From contig NC_081409.1 in NCBI RefSeq assembly GCF_030272615.1, positions 529,642,291 through 529,706,290 of the forward strand: DNA of 64,000 nt, in the 5' to 3' direction. The DNA is from Cryptomeria japonica. Lineage: Eukaryota > Streptophyta > Pinopsida > Cupressales > Cupressaceae. A program made the translations under genes and the position numbers. Shown in pieces: positions 45,605 through 57,576 of the stretch (positions are counted from its first letter, which is position 1; each line of letters starts with the position of its first letter). Below the pieces are notes generated by a model that searched no databases, was not told where the DNA came from, and saw only the letters and a list, made by a program, of their open reading frames with translations.

Positions 45605-47149
45605 ATTTTTTTATAGCTCCTAGATTTTTTTATATACCCTATTTTTTTGTAGCCCATATGATTCTTACTCCGATTAGAGATTGTAGATGACAGTTGATAT
45701 CATTTGTACCCTAAAACTTGTATTTGTACTCCGAGATATTTATGATGATATATATGAGATCTTGATTCGATGTCATCGTACTTGTGTTGATTGATTTTGA
45801 GATGTTTTTCTATATGCTTTATTCTATAAGTATGCATATTTTTGTTCAGTATGGATGTATGTAATGCAGATGAATATGGATGTTTATTATTTTTGTTTCT
45901 TTTAATAAGCAAATAAATGATGAAAATGAGTAACTAGTAATGTAAAAAAAATTACTTTTCTTATGCAATAATATGAATGCAAACAAGTATATAATGAAAT
46001 GTATGGATCTATATAAGATGCTTATGTATGTAGCTAACATCTCAATACACATGTACTCGATCAGAGAAATGATGAAAAAGAGACCACTTAGCTGAGAAAT
46101 GATTATACTTCAAACTCTCATTCAAAAGATAAAGAGATCATTGTTATCATACAGAAGTCACTCGAAATGCACAAAATGCAGAATGAATGCAAACTAAACC
46201 TAGTCACTGGATTTGAAATGCTTAATTTTCATTACTGAGCATTTACAAACATAGCAGGCAGAATAGAGTTCCTTCCTTTTCATGTGCAATATTAATTATC
46301 TTGTCTATAATTACCCCTTTTTTTGTTCATATCCTTGGACAGATTACGCATGCATCCGGATTGCACATTTAAAGAAATTTCCTCAAAAATAGACAAAGAC
46401 ATGATGCCAACCTCTCTATAGAATACAAATAAGTGGAGTCGAGGTATGTGTGGCGATTTCACCTTAATGTGAAGGCACTTATCATAGACACCCAACTGAT
46501 TAGATGTTTCCAGACCATCAGAATCATTCCTACAAGCAGAAAACAAAGAAAATATTATGCCCCCAACCCTTGCTCCTCTTAGTAAAGATAGACTTCTTCA
46601 AGTTAGTTAGAGGGAATAATAATCGAAAACCAATATAAAAGATAGCACACAAAGAAAATTACATGCATATCTCAAACTGTTTAGTGATTGTTTTCAGTAA
46701 TGTTGTTTTGCTTGTGTACTCAGTGATTAAACTCTTCAGTACTTAGGAGACAGGTGACTGACTCAGATTGGATGACTGGGTATCACTGACAAAATGATGA
46801 CTTGGTTGATACCACTTAGGACACATAAATTGCTCAGTCGATTACCCTAAGACTAGAACATTGATCAGTTTCAAGCCATGAGGGTTCTAAAAGAACCAAG
46901 ATGTCACAAAAAGTGACTAAAAGATATGTAAAAGTGAAATCAAAGATGCAGGAAAGCGGGAAATGCCAACGTTGTGTTGATAGATGGAGCACTTGACTAC
47001 AAGAGGCATCTGTTTGCTATGTTTTCACCTGCTTGGCAAAGATTTTCTTTTTTTCTTTTTTTCAAGACATTTTATGATTTTTACGATTTTTTTCAGAAAT
47101 TTTTCAGCTGTACAGGTTCCAGGAGCAGAGAATACTAAGTGAAGAATTT
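45605..47149. other. Gene-free stretch between antisense gene and integrase
   Basis: AT-rich 3' flank of the antisense gene (T-rich words at 45605-45650 may be its 3' end). Also a pyrimidine run at 47045-47065. No ORF recognised. Confidence 0.5.
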
Positions 47150-48300
47150 TTTCAAGTGGATGGTGTTGATCGGTTCATGGATCTATTCTCCTTCTGATGT
47201 TGAGAGTTGAAAGGCACCAGAGCCAAAGAATGCAGTAACGATGTAGGGACCCAGCCAGTTGGGTTCAAACTTCCCTTTGTTGTCTCGAAACTGTTGATTT
47301 TTAGGATTTTCTCTCAAAATAAGGTCACCAACCTTAAATTCTTGTTGTCGAACCTTCTTGTTATATCCTTTAGACATTCTCTTTTGATACACTCTCAGAT
47401 GATTGAACGCCACTTGCCGATGTTCATCCAGCAACTCGAGTTCTTGCAATCTAGATATTTTGTAGTCTTCATCAGTAATGAGACGTTGTAAAGAAACTCT
47501 CAAAGATGGTATTTCCACCTCAATAGGTAAGACTGCTTCAGATCCATACACCAAAGAAAAAGGTGTAGCCCCAGTAGGTGTTCTAATACTTATTCTATAA
47601 TCCCATAGTGCAGGATTGAGTTGCAGATGCCAATCCCTCCCAGATTTGTTTATTGTTCTGTGTAAGATAGTCAGCAGATTTTTGTTAGATGCTTCAGCTT
47701 GTCTATTACCTTGAGGGTAATATATGGATGACTAGTGCTGTTTGATTTTGAATTTTTCACTGAGCTCATCTAGATCTTTGTTCTTAAATTATCCTCCATT
47801 GTCAGTCACAATGGATGAAGGTATCCCATACCTGTAGATGATATAGTTAAGGATGAATAGAGATACTTGTTTACTAGTTGCTTTGATGAGTGGAGCCAAT
47901 TCTACCCACTTAGTGAAGTACTCAGTGGCAATTATAATAAACTTGTGCCTGTTACATGATGCATGATATATTTGGCCAATGACATCAAATGCCCATTGTT
48001 GAAAAGGCCAATGTGTAATGAAGGGTATGAGATCCCTTTCTGGAGCATGTATGAGATTCCCACGTAGCTGACACTTCTCACAAGTTTTAAAAAACTTTAT
48101 AGCATCTTTCTCCATATCTGGCCAGTAGTAGCCAGCCCTTAGTAGTTTTCAAGCTAAAGTTAGACCATTTGAATGAGATCCACAAATACCTTCATGGACT
48201 TGAGATAGTGTGTGTTGGGACTCTTCAGTTTCTAGACACCTAATCAAAGTACTATCCAAACCTCACCTAAATAGATTGTTAGCGATGATGAAGTACCGTG
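47150..48300 (-). pseudogene. Ty3 integrase (Tat)
   Basis: Zinc-binding start at about 48130-48300 (QVHEGICGSHSN, ending in CEKCQLRG), core at 47789-48115 (FQQWAFDVIGQIYHA with the first Asp, ATEYFTKWVELAPL, SIVTDNGG with the second Asp), then frame loss near 47789. C-terminal part 47183-47554 has MVYGSEAVLPIEVEIPSLR, VGDLILRENPK, KFEPNWLGPYIVTA. Stops near 47700-47790 interrupt the Glu region. One frame away from the RNase H upstream, so a frameshift lies near 48120-48310. Confidence 0.87.
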
Positions 48301-48312
48301 AACCATTTCGAG

Positions 48313-48906
48313 TTAGGTTCCTTTTCTCATTACGGGTAAGATTTTTGGGATAATTTGGTCTTGTAGATAAGAGTAAATGTGGCTGTAGTGAGATAAGTCA
48401 TGTCCAATAATAGAACAGACTATCTGGGACTCAAGAGAATCATAGGCAGGGTAATGTAACTCTTCCACTAGGAATTCAAAGCGAAAATTAGATTCTTGTA
48501 ACTCTGGTATAGATGCCAAGGTTGCCATAGCATCTATTGCTCTGTTTGTTGATCTGGGGATTTGCTGAAATGATACAAAAGTAAAATATTTCTTGCGATC
48601 ATCCACCATTCTCTTATAAGGCATTAGCTTCTCATCTTGAGTCTGATATGTATCATTGATTTGGTTGATAATTAGCAGAGAATCTCCATAGATGTGTAAT
48701 TCTAGAACCTTCCATTCAATAGCCAGCTTGATCCCATTTACCAAAGCTTTATACTTTGTAATGTTGTTTGTGCAAGGTAAGAGAATCTTGTAAGCCTTCG
48801 GGATTGAATATTTTTTAGGAGTAATAAAAAGTATTCCAACACAAAAACCATGTTGAGTGAAAGACCCATCAAAGAACATCTTCCATGATTGTTGAGTAAG
48901 GTGCAT
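48313..48906 (-). pseudogene. Second (archaeal-type) RNase H of the Tat element
   Basis: Open 197-residue stretch: WKMFFDGSFTQHGFCVGILF (first catalytic Asp; family usually D-G-S/A), ALVNGIKLAIEWKV (Glu expected before L is Val here), LHIYGDSLLIINQIND (Asp kept), PRSTNRAIDAMATLAS (final Asp kept). This domain between RT-RNase H and integrase defines the Tat lineage. The Glu to Val change in ITKYKALVNG (usual EYEALI.G) would remove a metal ligand. Confidence 0.87.
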
Positions 48907-49500
48907 GATAGATTAATCTAGAAATTCTATATGCAAAGGTTGAGTATCTTCAAGTGGAGCATCAGTAAGTTGATCTACAATTACCTGTCCGTTGATGGCT
49001 TTGTGTTCTACATATTCAATATCAAACTCTGTAAGAACCATGACCCATTTAGCCAATCTTCTGGTAAGTATTGCTTTGCTAAGAAGATATTTGAGCGGAT
49101 CAATCTTAGCCACTAACTTGATGGAATGTGCCAACATGTAGTATCTCAATTTTTGTTATGCAAACACTAATGCAAAACATGCTTTTTCTATTATAGTATA
49201 GTTCATTTCATAAGACACCAAGGTTCTGCTGATATAATATATAGCTCTTTCCTTTTTATTTTCATCCTGTTGTGCCAGAAGTGCCCCCAGTGATGAATCA
49301 AAACATGATATGTATAGAATCAATGGATTACCTTGAATTGGTGGCATCAGTATTGGTGGATTAGACAGGCATTCTTTGATTTTCTGAAGGTGTTGTTCAC
49401 ATTCTTGATCCCAGTTGTATGTTACTCCTTTCCTTAATACTTTTGTGAAGGGTTGAGCTTTATCTGCTAGCTGAGAAATAAAGCATTCGATTGACTAGAG
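48907..49500 (-). pseudogene. RT-linked RNase H (Tat)
   Basis: LILYISCFDSSLGALLAQQD, AIYYISRTLVSYEMNYTIIE (49156-49347), then after one stop LAHSIKLVAKIDPLKYLLSK, LAKWVMVLTEFDIEYVEHKA and IVDQLTDAPLE (48913-49149). First Asp of the usual Y.DAS is Cys-Phe-Asp here. Same frame as the RT upstream. Confidence 0.87.
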
Positions 49501-50240
49501 AAGTCCTTGTAAACTTCTCATTTGACTAATATTCTTTGGAGGTGGCATTTACATTATAGCTTGGACCTTCTCAGGATCAACCTCAAATCCTTTCTTTGAA
49601 ATAATGTAACCAAGTAATTTCCCAGATGTCACTCTGAATGCACACTTTTTAGGATTTAACCGGAGCTTGAATTTTTCCATTTTATCTAGTATGAGGCCTA
49701 GCTCTTGAATATGTGTGGATCTCTTCATAGTCTTTACTAAGGTGTCATCAACATAATCTTCCATGTTTTTATGTATTATATCATGAAAGATAGTAGTTAC
49801 TGCTCTTTGGTAAGTTGCTCCTACATTCTTTAGCCCAAATGGCATGACGTTCTAGCAAAAGGTTCCCCATGCACAAGTGAAAGTTGTCTTTTCTTGATCT
49901 CCAGGAGATATTTTGATCTAATTATAACTAGAGAATCTATCCATTAGTGAGTACATCTCATATCCACCAGTCATATCCACTATCATATCAATGTTAAGCA
50001 ATGGAAAATTGTCTTTCAGACATTCTTTGTTGAGATCTTTGAAGTTTGTGCAAACCCTAATGGATTTTTCTACCTTTGATACAGGTACTATATTTGAAAT
50101 CCATTATGCATAGTCTATAGCTCTGATAAATCCATCTTTTAGCAATTTTTCTAGCTCAGCCTTTACTAGCAGTGCCACATGAGGGTGCATCTTACGGATT
50201 TTTTTCTTGACTAGTTTAACTCCTGGTGTAATAGAAAGAT
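49501..50240 (-). pseudogene. Ty3 reverse transcriptase (Tat)
   Basis: N-terminal part LSITPGVKLVKKKIRKMHPH, LVKAELEKLLKDGFIRAIDY (50104-50240), a broken middle (50103-49846), then MPFGLKNVGATYQRAVTTIF and the active site YVDDTLVKT (49770-49800), HIQELGLILDKMEKFKLRLN, PKKCAFRVTSGKLLGYIISK. One frame from 50835 to here apart from stops near 50100, 49846 and 49548. YVDD intact. Confidence 0.88.
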
Positions 50241-52508
50241 GGTGCATGATAAGAATAGGATCTAGGCTTGGCATATTGGAGTATGTACATGCAAAGTTGA
50301 TCTTCTTTTCTAAAAAGAGATTGTTGAAATATTTTAACTCTTCTACTGATAAGGATTGAGCTAAGTGGATGATATGTGGTGTCTCTTGACTCTCAATATT
50401 TACTGGTTGAGTTGGTTCAATCAATATAGAAGACCTTTCCTGTAAGTGACTTGGCATTATATCAAGTATCTCACCTTCAGGTGCCTCGAAGAGGTTTTCA
50501 CCTTTAGGTATGTCCTTTATTTTTTCTATTTTTGATTCTGACACTGCCACAATGTGGTTTTCGCCATCAAATCTTTTATTTTTCTTTTTTTGATTTTTAC
50601 AACTAAGATACTTGATATCTATTTCAGTCATGTTCTCACTTTGTTCCCTGGTGGAAGAGTCCATTGGTTCAACTGCATTAAGGTAGTAGGCTAACATGTA
50701 GTCATTGGCAAAGATAGGTACATTCATAGGTTGGTTTTGGAGACTACAGTCAATTAGTTCAGGATGTACCAAGGATAAAGTTTGAACAGGTTCGAGGGAG
50801 TTTACGGTATTATCATAATAACTTTGGACCAACAAGTTGAGTTCAAGAAGACTACCTTGCGTCCATATTTAGTTGACCAAATCCAATAGACCTACTTCTA
50901 GTATCGTTCTCTATGCCAGACTGGACTACATATCGTGGTTCGACAGTAACAAGATCAGTAGACAGATTCCCGATATTCATGACGGAGGAGTTAGAGTTTG
51001 ATGTTGAATAGGTATTGTCATAAATAGGATTATTGTGGGAGTCATCAGAGTCATAAGGAGAAGTTTCTGACTCTTCTTCAAGTGATTGAGTGAATGTATG
51101 TATAGTGTCAACACCTACATCTTTGATGCTACAAGTTCCTTCATGATTTGGTTCATTTATCACTTGTATCTGACATACCTGTTGACATAACCTTGATGGT
51201 TCTATGAATCTTCATCGTCTACTCCATGCAGCTTCTTCTAGACTAATGAATGGTTATGTTTCTGTAGCTTCCAATTCTTCTTGTGTAGTTCCATACCTGA
51301 TTTGATATGTCCTATTAGAGGGAGACATAGTAGGTGAAGAATTTTCTTGTGTTATTCCTTCTTTCATCTTTTGTTCATAGTCTTCTTGTCTTTTTAGTCT
51401 AATTTCTTCTATCTCCTTTTGCATCTTTAAGCGCATCAGCTCTTGTGTGCCATCTGTGATATCATTAGATTCTTCTAATCTTTCTATAGTAGATGTATCT
51501 GAGAGATATTTTGGACCCTATTCATACTCATTCGAGTCAGTTTCTGAATCGTCTACTTGTTGTCTACCAGTGTATGTGACTGGAATTTTCAATGGTGCGA
51601 ACAATTCTTTATTCTTTCTACCTCTTCTCTCATATCCTCTGGGGATTCCACTCCTTGTAGTGTTGTAGCTGATACCATTGGAAATTGAGTACCGGTTGTT
51701 TCCTATCTCTTGATTGCTAGTTCTTCTTTCTCTTTTTCATACTCTTCTTAAGTCTATTGAGTGTTTACTTCATGTGATGTTGAAGGTAGTATCTTTTTCT
51801 TCCACTTAGACTAATGATGGGAAGTATATTTCTTGTCTAATGTCTTTCCTGAATTGTATCCTAGTCTAGTTTTGCATTTGTAGACTTAGTTTGTAGCTGA
51901 ATAGGTTCAAAAATACCTTCTTGATATTTTCCCAAAGGACCAGTACCTGAATATCCCATGCGTTGAATGATTTTATATCCTGGACCATATTGTATCGGGG
52001 AAATCACACAATGTCATACTTCTTTATTTTCACTATCTTCTTTGAAAAGCCATTTGAGAACAGCATCCTCTTTTATTTTATCTGCAAGGGAAGTAGAGGA
52101 TTGTACAAAGAGACCATCATATATGACATTTGGAGTGGAAATTTGTGGCTTCATAACCTCTGATGGTTTTCCTAACTATCTTGGTGATGGAGGGAAAGAG
52201 ATTAGTGAAAGTAATGGTTCTATCTTGTATCCATCCATGACAGTATTTGTGATTTTCAATTTCTTTTCTAAGTCCTTCATCAAGATTTCTAAACTTTCAG
52301 CTGTAGAGGTTTCTCTATTATGAGGCACAAAGGTATTAGCACTCTTTGTCAATGCATTATAGGGGGTGTTTGTATCAGCAGGAATATTGACTTCAACTCT
52401 GTTATAAGGAAATTTTAAGCATTAATGATATGTAGATGGAACTTCCTTCATTTCGTGAATCCATGGCCTACCCAGTAAGATGTTGTATGAAAGAGGAAGA
52501 TCAAGCAC
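50241..52508 (-). pseudogene. Tat Pol linker between protease and RT
   Basis: Coding-like but no known domain: 50241-50835 (acidic, with PEGEILDIMPSHL and HIIHLAQSLSVEELKYFNNL) continues upstream of RT in the same frame. 50852-51163 is Ser/Asn/Asp-rich. 51164-52508 has several frames with stops and a Lys/Glu-rich helix (MRLKMQKEIEEIRLKRQEDY, 51254-51436). Tat elements commonly have a long poorly conserved stretch here. Confidence 0.55.
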
Positions 52509-53564
52509 CTAGAAAATAACATCTCTTTCTACAGGTCCTACCCTGATTGGTAATAGTACCAGACCTTTAGAGGTTCTTTCTTCTTCATCATAAGCTTTGA
52601 TTGTTATTTTCTTAACCGGATCAATGAAATTTTCCGAAAAGCCTAGTTGTGTAAGCAGATTACAGGTACAAATATTCAACCCAGTGTCTCCATCTATCAA
52701 AACATCTTTAACTCGGTGTTTATGGGTCATAGCTTCAATGTGCATTGGTTGGTTATGTGGGTGATCCAGCAAGTTGTCATCTTCTTCAGAGAAAGTGAGA
52801 TAAGGAGGCGAAGTCAGGTGACCCACCATAGACTGAAACTGATCGATATCTAAATCTTTTGGGACATTAATAGTGAGAAAGGCTTTGTCCAGGATCTCTT
52901 TATGAGCAGAAGAGATTTTGAGCAATTCAAAGATGGAGATTTGAGTGTTCGTTCTTTTCAATTGTTCGATAATTCTATAACCAAGAGAGAATGATGAAGC
53001 CAGTTGTTTGGATTTAGCCATGGTTGTATTTGTTTGTCTATTCGAAGAAGTTAGTAGATTTGATGTTGTTTGAGAAGGAGTTGAAGAACTAGCTCCTTGG
53101 AGAGCGACTTTCTTTTGAGCGCGGGTCACAACATTTGCATTTTTTGATTCGTTTTGTTTATCTTTGATTATGATCACATTGCAATATTCAGGTTGGGAAG
53201 ACTTAATCATGTTGATTACATTGTCATTGTTGGTATAGGTGTAATTAACTTTGGCACCTCCTTTTGACTTTGAGGAATCACCTTGTTCATAAATAGGTAA
53301 GGGATCTTTAAAAGCTTTGTGATCAGCATTAGTTGTGTGATTTCCAACAACAATTTTACCAGCGTCAATGAGATCTTGAACCTCATGCTTGAGCTTCATG
53401 CAGTTGTTTGTGTTATGACCTTTTTTTCGATGGTATTCGTAGTATTCGTTCTCTCTCCACCATTTTGGTTTGACTTCGGGATCATATGGTCTAGAATTGT
53501 CTGGTAAGGTTATCAGATCATTTGCTAATAAAGTTTTGAAAGCAGATTTGTATGATTCTTCCAA
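52509..53564 (-). pseudogene. Tat gag C-terminus and protease
   Basis: Open for 351 residues. Zinc-knuckle-like CEYHRKKGHNTNNC context (the visible part is EYHRKKGHNTNNCMKLKHEV), then KSSQPEYCNVIII, ASSFSLGYRIIEQLKRTNTQ, AHKEILDKAFLTINVPKDLD. Retropepsin: DVLIDGDTGLNICTCNLL, where the active-site Asp-Thr/Ser-Gly is kept as GDTG (usual DxGSxxN), followed by ITIKAYDEEERTSKG and VLLPIRVGPVERDVIF. Order and spacing are as in Tat elements. Confidence 0.83.
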
Positions 53565-53599
53565 AGGAGTGAAGTCGCATTTAGGTTTCGAAAGCCAAG

Positions 53600-54913
53600 G
53601 TTTCTCTTTAAACCACTCTTTTACTTTCTTTGGAGGATTTTATGTTGCAGTTTCAGCTGCTTTGAGTGCTTGTGTGCCACTAGCTAGGTTAAATATCATG
53701 GATTTTAATTTTGCTTTAACAGTGTCTACCACTCCATCATTAACAACATTTCTATTGTTGTCTTTGCTATATTTCCAATATTTGTTCTTTTCTTTGGAAC
53801 TAGAACCTTGTTGTGTTTCTTTCCAAAGTGAGATATCTCCTTTCTTTATAAGCACATCTTCCATTCTGAGGGCACTGTCTACCATTTTGTTGAATGAAGG
53901 GTATACTTGCATTTGGATACTATATTTTAATTTAGGGATCAAGTTGTTGATGAAGATATCCATCTTCTCAGAATCTGGAACAGGTCGTGAATATCTAGAG
54001 AACATCTTTCTCCAACGTTGGAGGAAAGTGAGAAAGGGCTCTCCTATTTTTTGTTTGGTATTGCAAAGCTCAATCATAGTGACTAGATGATGAATTTTAT
54101 AAGACTATTGTTGTAGAAACATTTGGATTAATTCTTCAAAAAAATTTATTCCCATAGGTAGGCTTGAGAACCATTCCATAGCTTTCCCTCCTAAACTTCT
54201 CAAGAAAAGGTGCATGAGATATGTTTGTTTGTGCATGAACTCCATACATAAAGCACAAAATTATCTAACATGGTCTTGAGGATCTAAGTTGCCATCGTAT
54301 TTGTCAAATTTAGGAATCTCCATTCATGAAGGAAATGAAGGCATGTAAAGGTTTTTATCAAATGGAAATGGGCATATCATGTCCACAGAATATTGTTTTG
54401 ATGATTTATCCTTGTTTTTTAGTTATGTGATCTCAGTTGGTAACGCTTGTAATTGTTTGTTTACCATTGCTAAGAGTGTCTCTTCCTCTTTAGTGATGAG
54501 GGCCTCAATGTTATAACCAGTAGGAAGTTTAGCGCCTTGCTTTGCTAGTTCTATAAAATAGTCTTCTTTTTCTCTAGCCATGCTGACCTTCATCATTTTT
54601 TGGAAATTTTATCCTTCTAACATTTATGAATATCAGTTTCGGTAGGTTCAGAGGCTTCAAATTTATCTAATGAGGACTCACTGTCAATAGCATGGATACT
54701 GAGATCATCATAAGCATTGTGTTTAGCAGCTCATCTTTCTTGTTTTGTTCCAGATATGGTGGGAGACAAGGGTTGATCATAAACTAGTATATCTGATAAT
54801 GAAGGTCTATTAGTGACAGGGTCCTCTACGTAAAATGTATTATCCTGATATGAAAAGGATGGTCCTTTGCCTCTGTCAGCTTTCTTACAGAAACTTCTAG
54901 TTTGAGTAGGCAT
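53600..54913 (-). pseudogene. Tat gag, N-terminal part
   Basis: ATG at 54913 (MPTQTRSFCKKADRGKGPS) starts the polyprotein. After stops and a frame change the retrotransposon-gag core lies at 53640-54077 (IGEPFLTFLQRWRKMFSRYS, MDIFINNLIPKLKYSIQMQV, VDSALRMEDVLIKKGD). The segment between 54080 and 54730 is broken. Forms the capsid of the particle. Confidence 0.8.
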
Positions 54914-55000
54914 ATTTATTGATTGATGTGACCTAGAGTTGTTTGTGATGCAGAAGTCAAGATCAAATTTGGAGCTAGTTGTTCATTTAATGTATTGATT

Positions 55001-55246
55001 GAGAGAAGCAACTAAGATTCAGTCTAGTTTCAGGAAAGATATATCTTGTGTAAGACGTGATCTAAGTTACCTAGATTGATTTGAGAGAAGTGACTAAGAC
55101 TCAGTCTGGTTTCAGGAAAGATCTATCCTGTGTAAGACGTGATCTAAGTTACCTAGTTTGATTTGAGAGAAGTGACTAAGACTCGGTCTAGTTTTAGGAA
55201 CAATCTATCATGTGTACGAAGTTATCTAAGTACCTTAAGTTTGATA
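55001..55246. repeat. Tandem repeat, 82-bp unit, three copies
   Basis: Units start at 55001, 55083 and 55165 with GAGAGAAG and share CTAAGACTCAGTCT and GACGTGATCTAAGTTACCTA; the third is the most diverged. Confidence 0.85.
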
Positions 55247-55746
55247 AATGGTTGATTGAACTAGCTGAAAGATGATCGACAAAATCGTGCAACACAATGA
55301 CAGAAGTACAATGTTTAGATTTGTTTATGCTTAGGGTGATGATAACCAGTTTTATGCCCGTTGTAGACTATTTTTAGGCAAGTTTGACTATTCTAGACTG
55401 ACAAAATCATAGATTTGTACGACAGGGTTTACAAGACCAGATGATAGTTTGATAACTTTAGGACGATGAAAATAGTATTTCGTACGAGTTTCTGCCTAGG
55501 TTCGTACGACAGGTGGGTATACCTCTGACAATAAACTAATGAATGTGATGTTTTCTCCTACAACACAGGACAAGGGCTCAAACGATACTTCCCTAAGAAG
55601 GATGACGGTTTATCAGATCTTGTATGAAAAATAGGTATTTAGCAGGACAATAAATCAAAAGACCCGTATGACAGTTTACTGGATAGAGACAAAATTTTGA
55701 TAGAGAGTATTCAATGACTGACAATGACTACTTTTGAGATGGATTG

Positions 55747-55935
55747 AGTTTTTTGATAGCTGATGTAGATTAGTTTGTGACACAGACAGAGTTTTAACGA
55801 CTAAGGTAGACTAGTTTTTGATACGAACAGAGTTTTGACCACTAAGATAGAGTAGTTTTTTATACGGATAGAGTTTTGACCACTAAGATAGACTATTTTT
55901 TGATACATACAGAGTTTTGACCACTAAGTTGTTTA
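55747..55935. repeat. Tandem repeat, 41-bp unit, four or more copies
   Basis: AGAGTTTTGACCACTAAG recurs at 55788, 55829, 55870 and 55911, exactly 41 bases apart, with a fainter copy before. Confidence 0.85.
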
Positions 55936-57152
55936 TTATTTTCTCCAGTTTTGGTATTCCAGTTTTAGTTTCAAGGATGAAAAAACAGTAAACATGCAAT
56001 ATGTAAATGACTTCAATCATAGCATGCTAACCCTATGTAAATTGGCGAGAGAAGAAAACCTTTGCTTGCAGAATCAGGTACACACCCAATAGCTAATCAG
56101 AATACTATCGCTAAGTCTCACGCAATGGATTCTCAATGCCGTATTAGCTGACTCCAAAGGCTAATGGGGGCATGAAATGGCAAGTATCTTGGGAGAGTTA
56201 CTATCTCTCTTGCATAAATATTATCCCCCCTTTCGGAGGTGAACCAAGTAGCCTCTATCTTATAGTTCTTAGTCAGAAATTTTGTTCGAAATTACCCCTT
56301 GAAGTCACACAAGCATGATTGAGGCCTATAGCCCAACAAGGTACCGAAACAATTTGTAGTCACGTAAACGTGATAAATACCGCGAGGCCCTACAAAATGC
56401 TCGATATGAGAGATCTCAAAAAGAAAACTCAAATAATCCCATCCTCTGAGATTTTAATCAACCAAAGGCCTATTTATTATAGTGAGTTAGAATGCCCAGG
56501 TCTGATTGTACTCACTTGGGTCATTCTCATAGGGTGATTACTTTTTCCCACTGTGACAAGCCCACTAAAGGTACACAAATATCAAACTTAGAAAAAGCCT
56601 CAAGGGTCTGGATTTCTAATTGTCTGTGCAGACAAGAGCATACTCTCCTACCTCTCAGAATTTTCTCAAAACATGAAAGACAGATTTGTTCATTAACCAG
56701 ATAGAAATTTAGGTGCCTAAAAATGAATTTAAAAAATACACGATGTTTACTTGAATCTCCTCAGGCAACCTCCAAAGACAACGAATCAGTAATCATATTG
56801 TCTTTGTGTGACAAGCATATTCTTCGACAAGCGTTCTGCAAAAAATGATTAGGCTGTGAAAATTCTTCAGATAGACGAACAACAAGCTAGGGTCAATGTT
56901 AATATGAACAAAATTGAATAAATAACCTAAAGAATGAATTCTTCTTTTAACCCAAAAATACAGAATACCGTACAACGATTCTCACTGAGCCATATGATAA
57001 TTCGTATGAGACCATACGATATCTATAGTTTGTCATTTGGGCATGTGGGAAATCTCGTACGATATTTCGCAATAACTATACGGACCAAAATCCAAAAAAA
57101 TAAAAATCTGAAAAATAAGAAAAAAGTTAGTCTTGGAGGTTGAAAGATGTAG

Positions 57153-57179
57153 TCTTCTGCCCCACAGTGGGCACTAGAA
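57153..57179 (-). other. Tat primer binding region
   Basis: Element sense TAGTGCCCACTGTGGGGC begins four bases from the 5' LTR. The GCCCACTGTGGGGC part is itself a palindrome. The matching tRNA cannot be named from the window. Confidence 0.45.
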
Positions 57180-57576
57180 ATGTGTGTGTAAAAAGTGGAA
57201 TAAGTATCTGCAAGCTGTAAGATACAACACTTCAATTAAGTCATTACATGTATGGTTAGACATATATAATCATGAATAATAAAACCATCACAAATCGACC
57301 AATTGCCTTCTAAAAGATGCGAGTATAGACTTGCTCTCATATTTGTGTAAGAAATACCAGTAACTAGACTACACCAAGATGAAGGATTTAATCTATATGA
57401 GCATTATATTAAGCTAAATGGATGCAATATTATGCTAGATGGATGAATAGTAAGCTATATGAATTCAAGCAATCATAATTGAACTAAATATGCAAAAAAA
57501 ACTAAACTAAGATGCAATAATCTCAAAAAAGAAATCGCAATATCTTCAATGACTCCAGAGAAAAAACTGTATAATT

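Larger units (their letters stand above)
54914..57152 (-). other. Tat leader, non-coding
   Basis: About 2.2 kb between the primer site and gag. Two tandem arrays (55001-55246 and 55747-55935) and many copies of CGTACGA-like words. No ORF with a domain. Confidence 0.65.

Noticed and set aside
50440-50660. Possible host gene piece (acidic ORF, 50104-50835)
   Set aside because: Same frame as the Tat RT immediately downstream, so it is the Pol linker.
53470-54090. 206-codon plus-strand ORF
   Set aside because: Lies antisense to the Tat gag core, which has clear family motifs on the minus strand; no domain of its own.
55001-55935. CRISPR-like array
   Set aside because: Units are contiguous tandem repeats without spacers, in plant retrotransposon leader.
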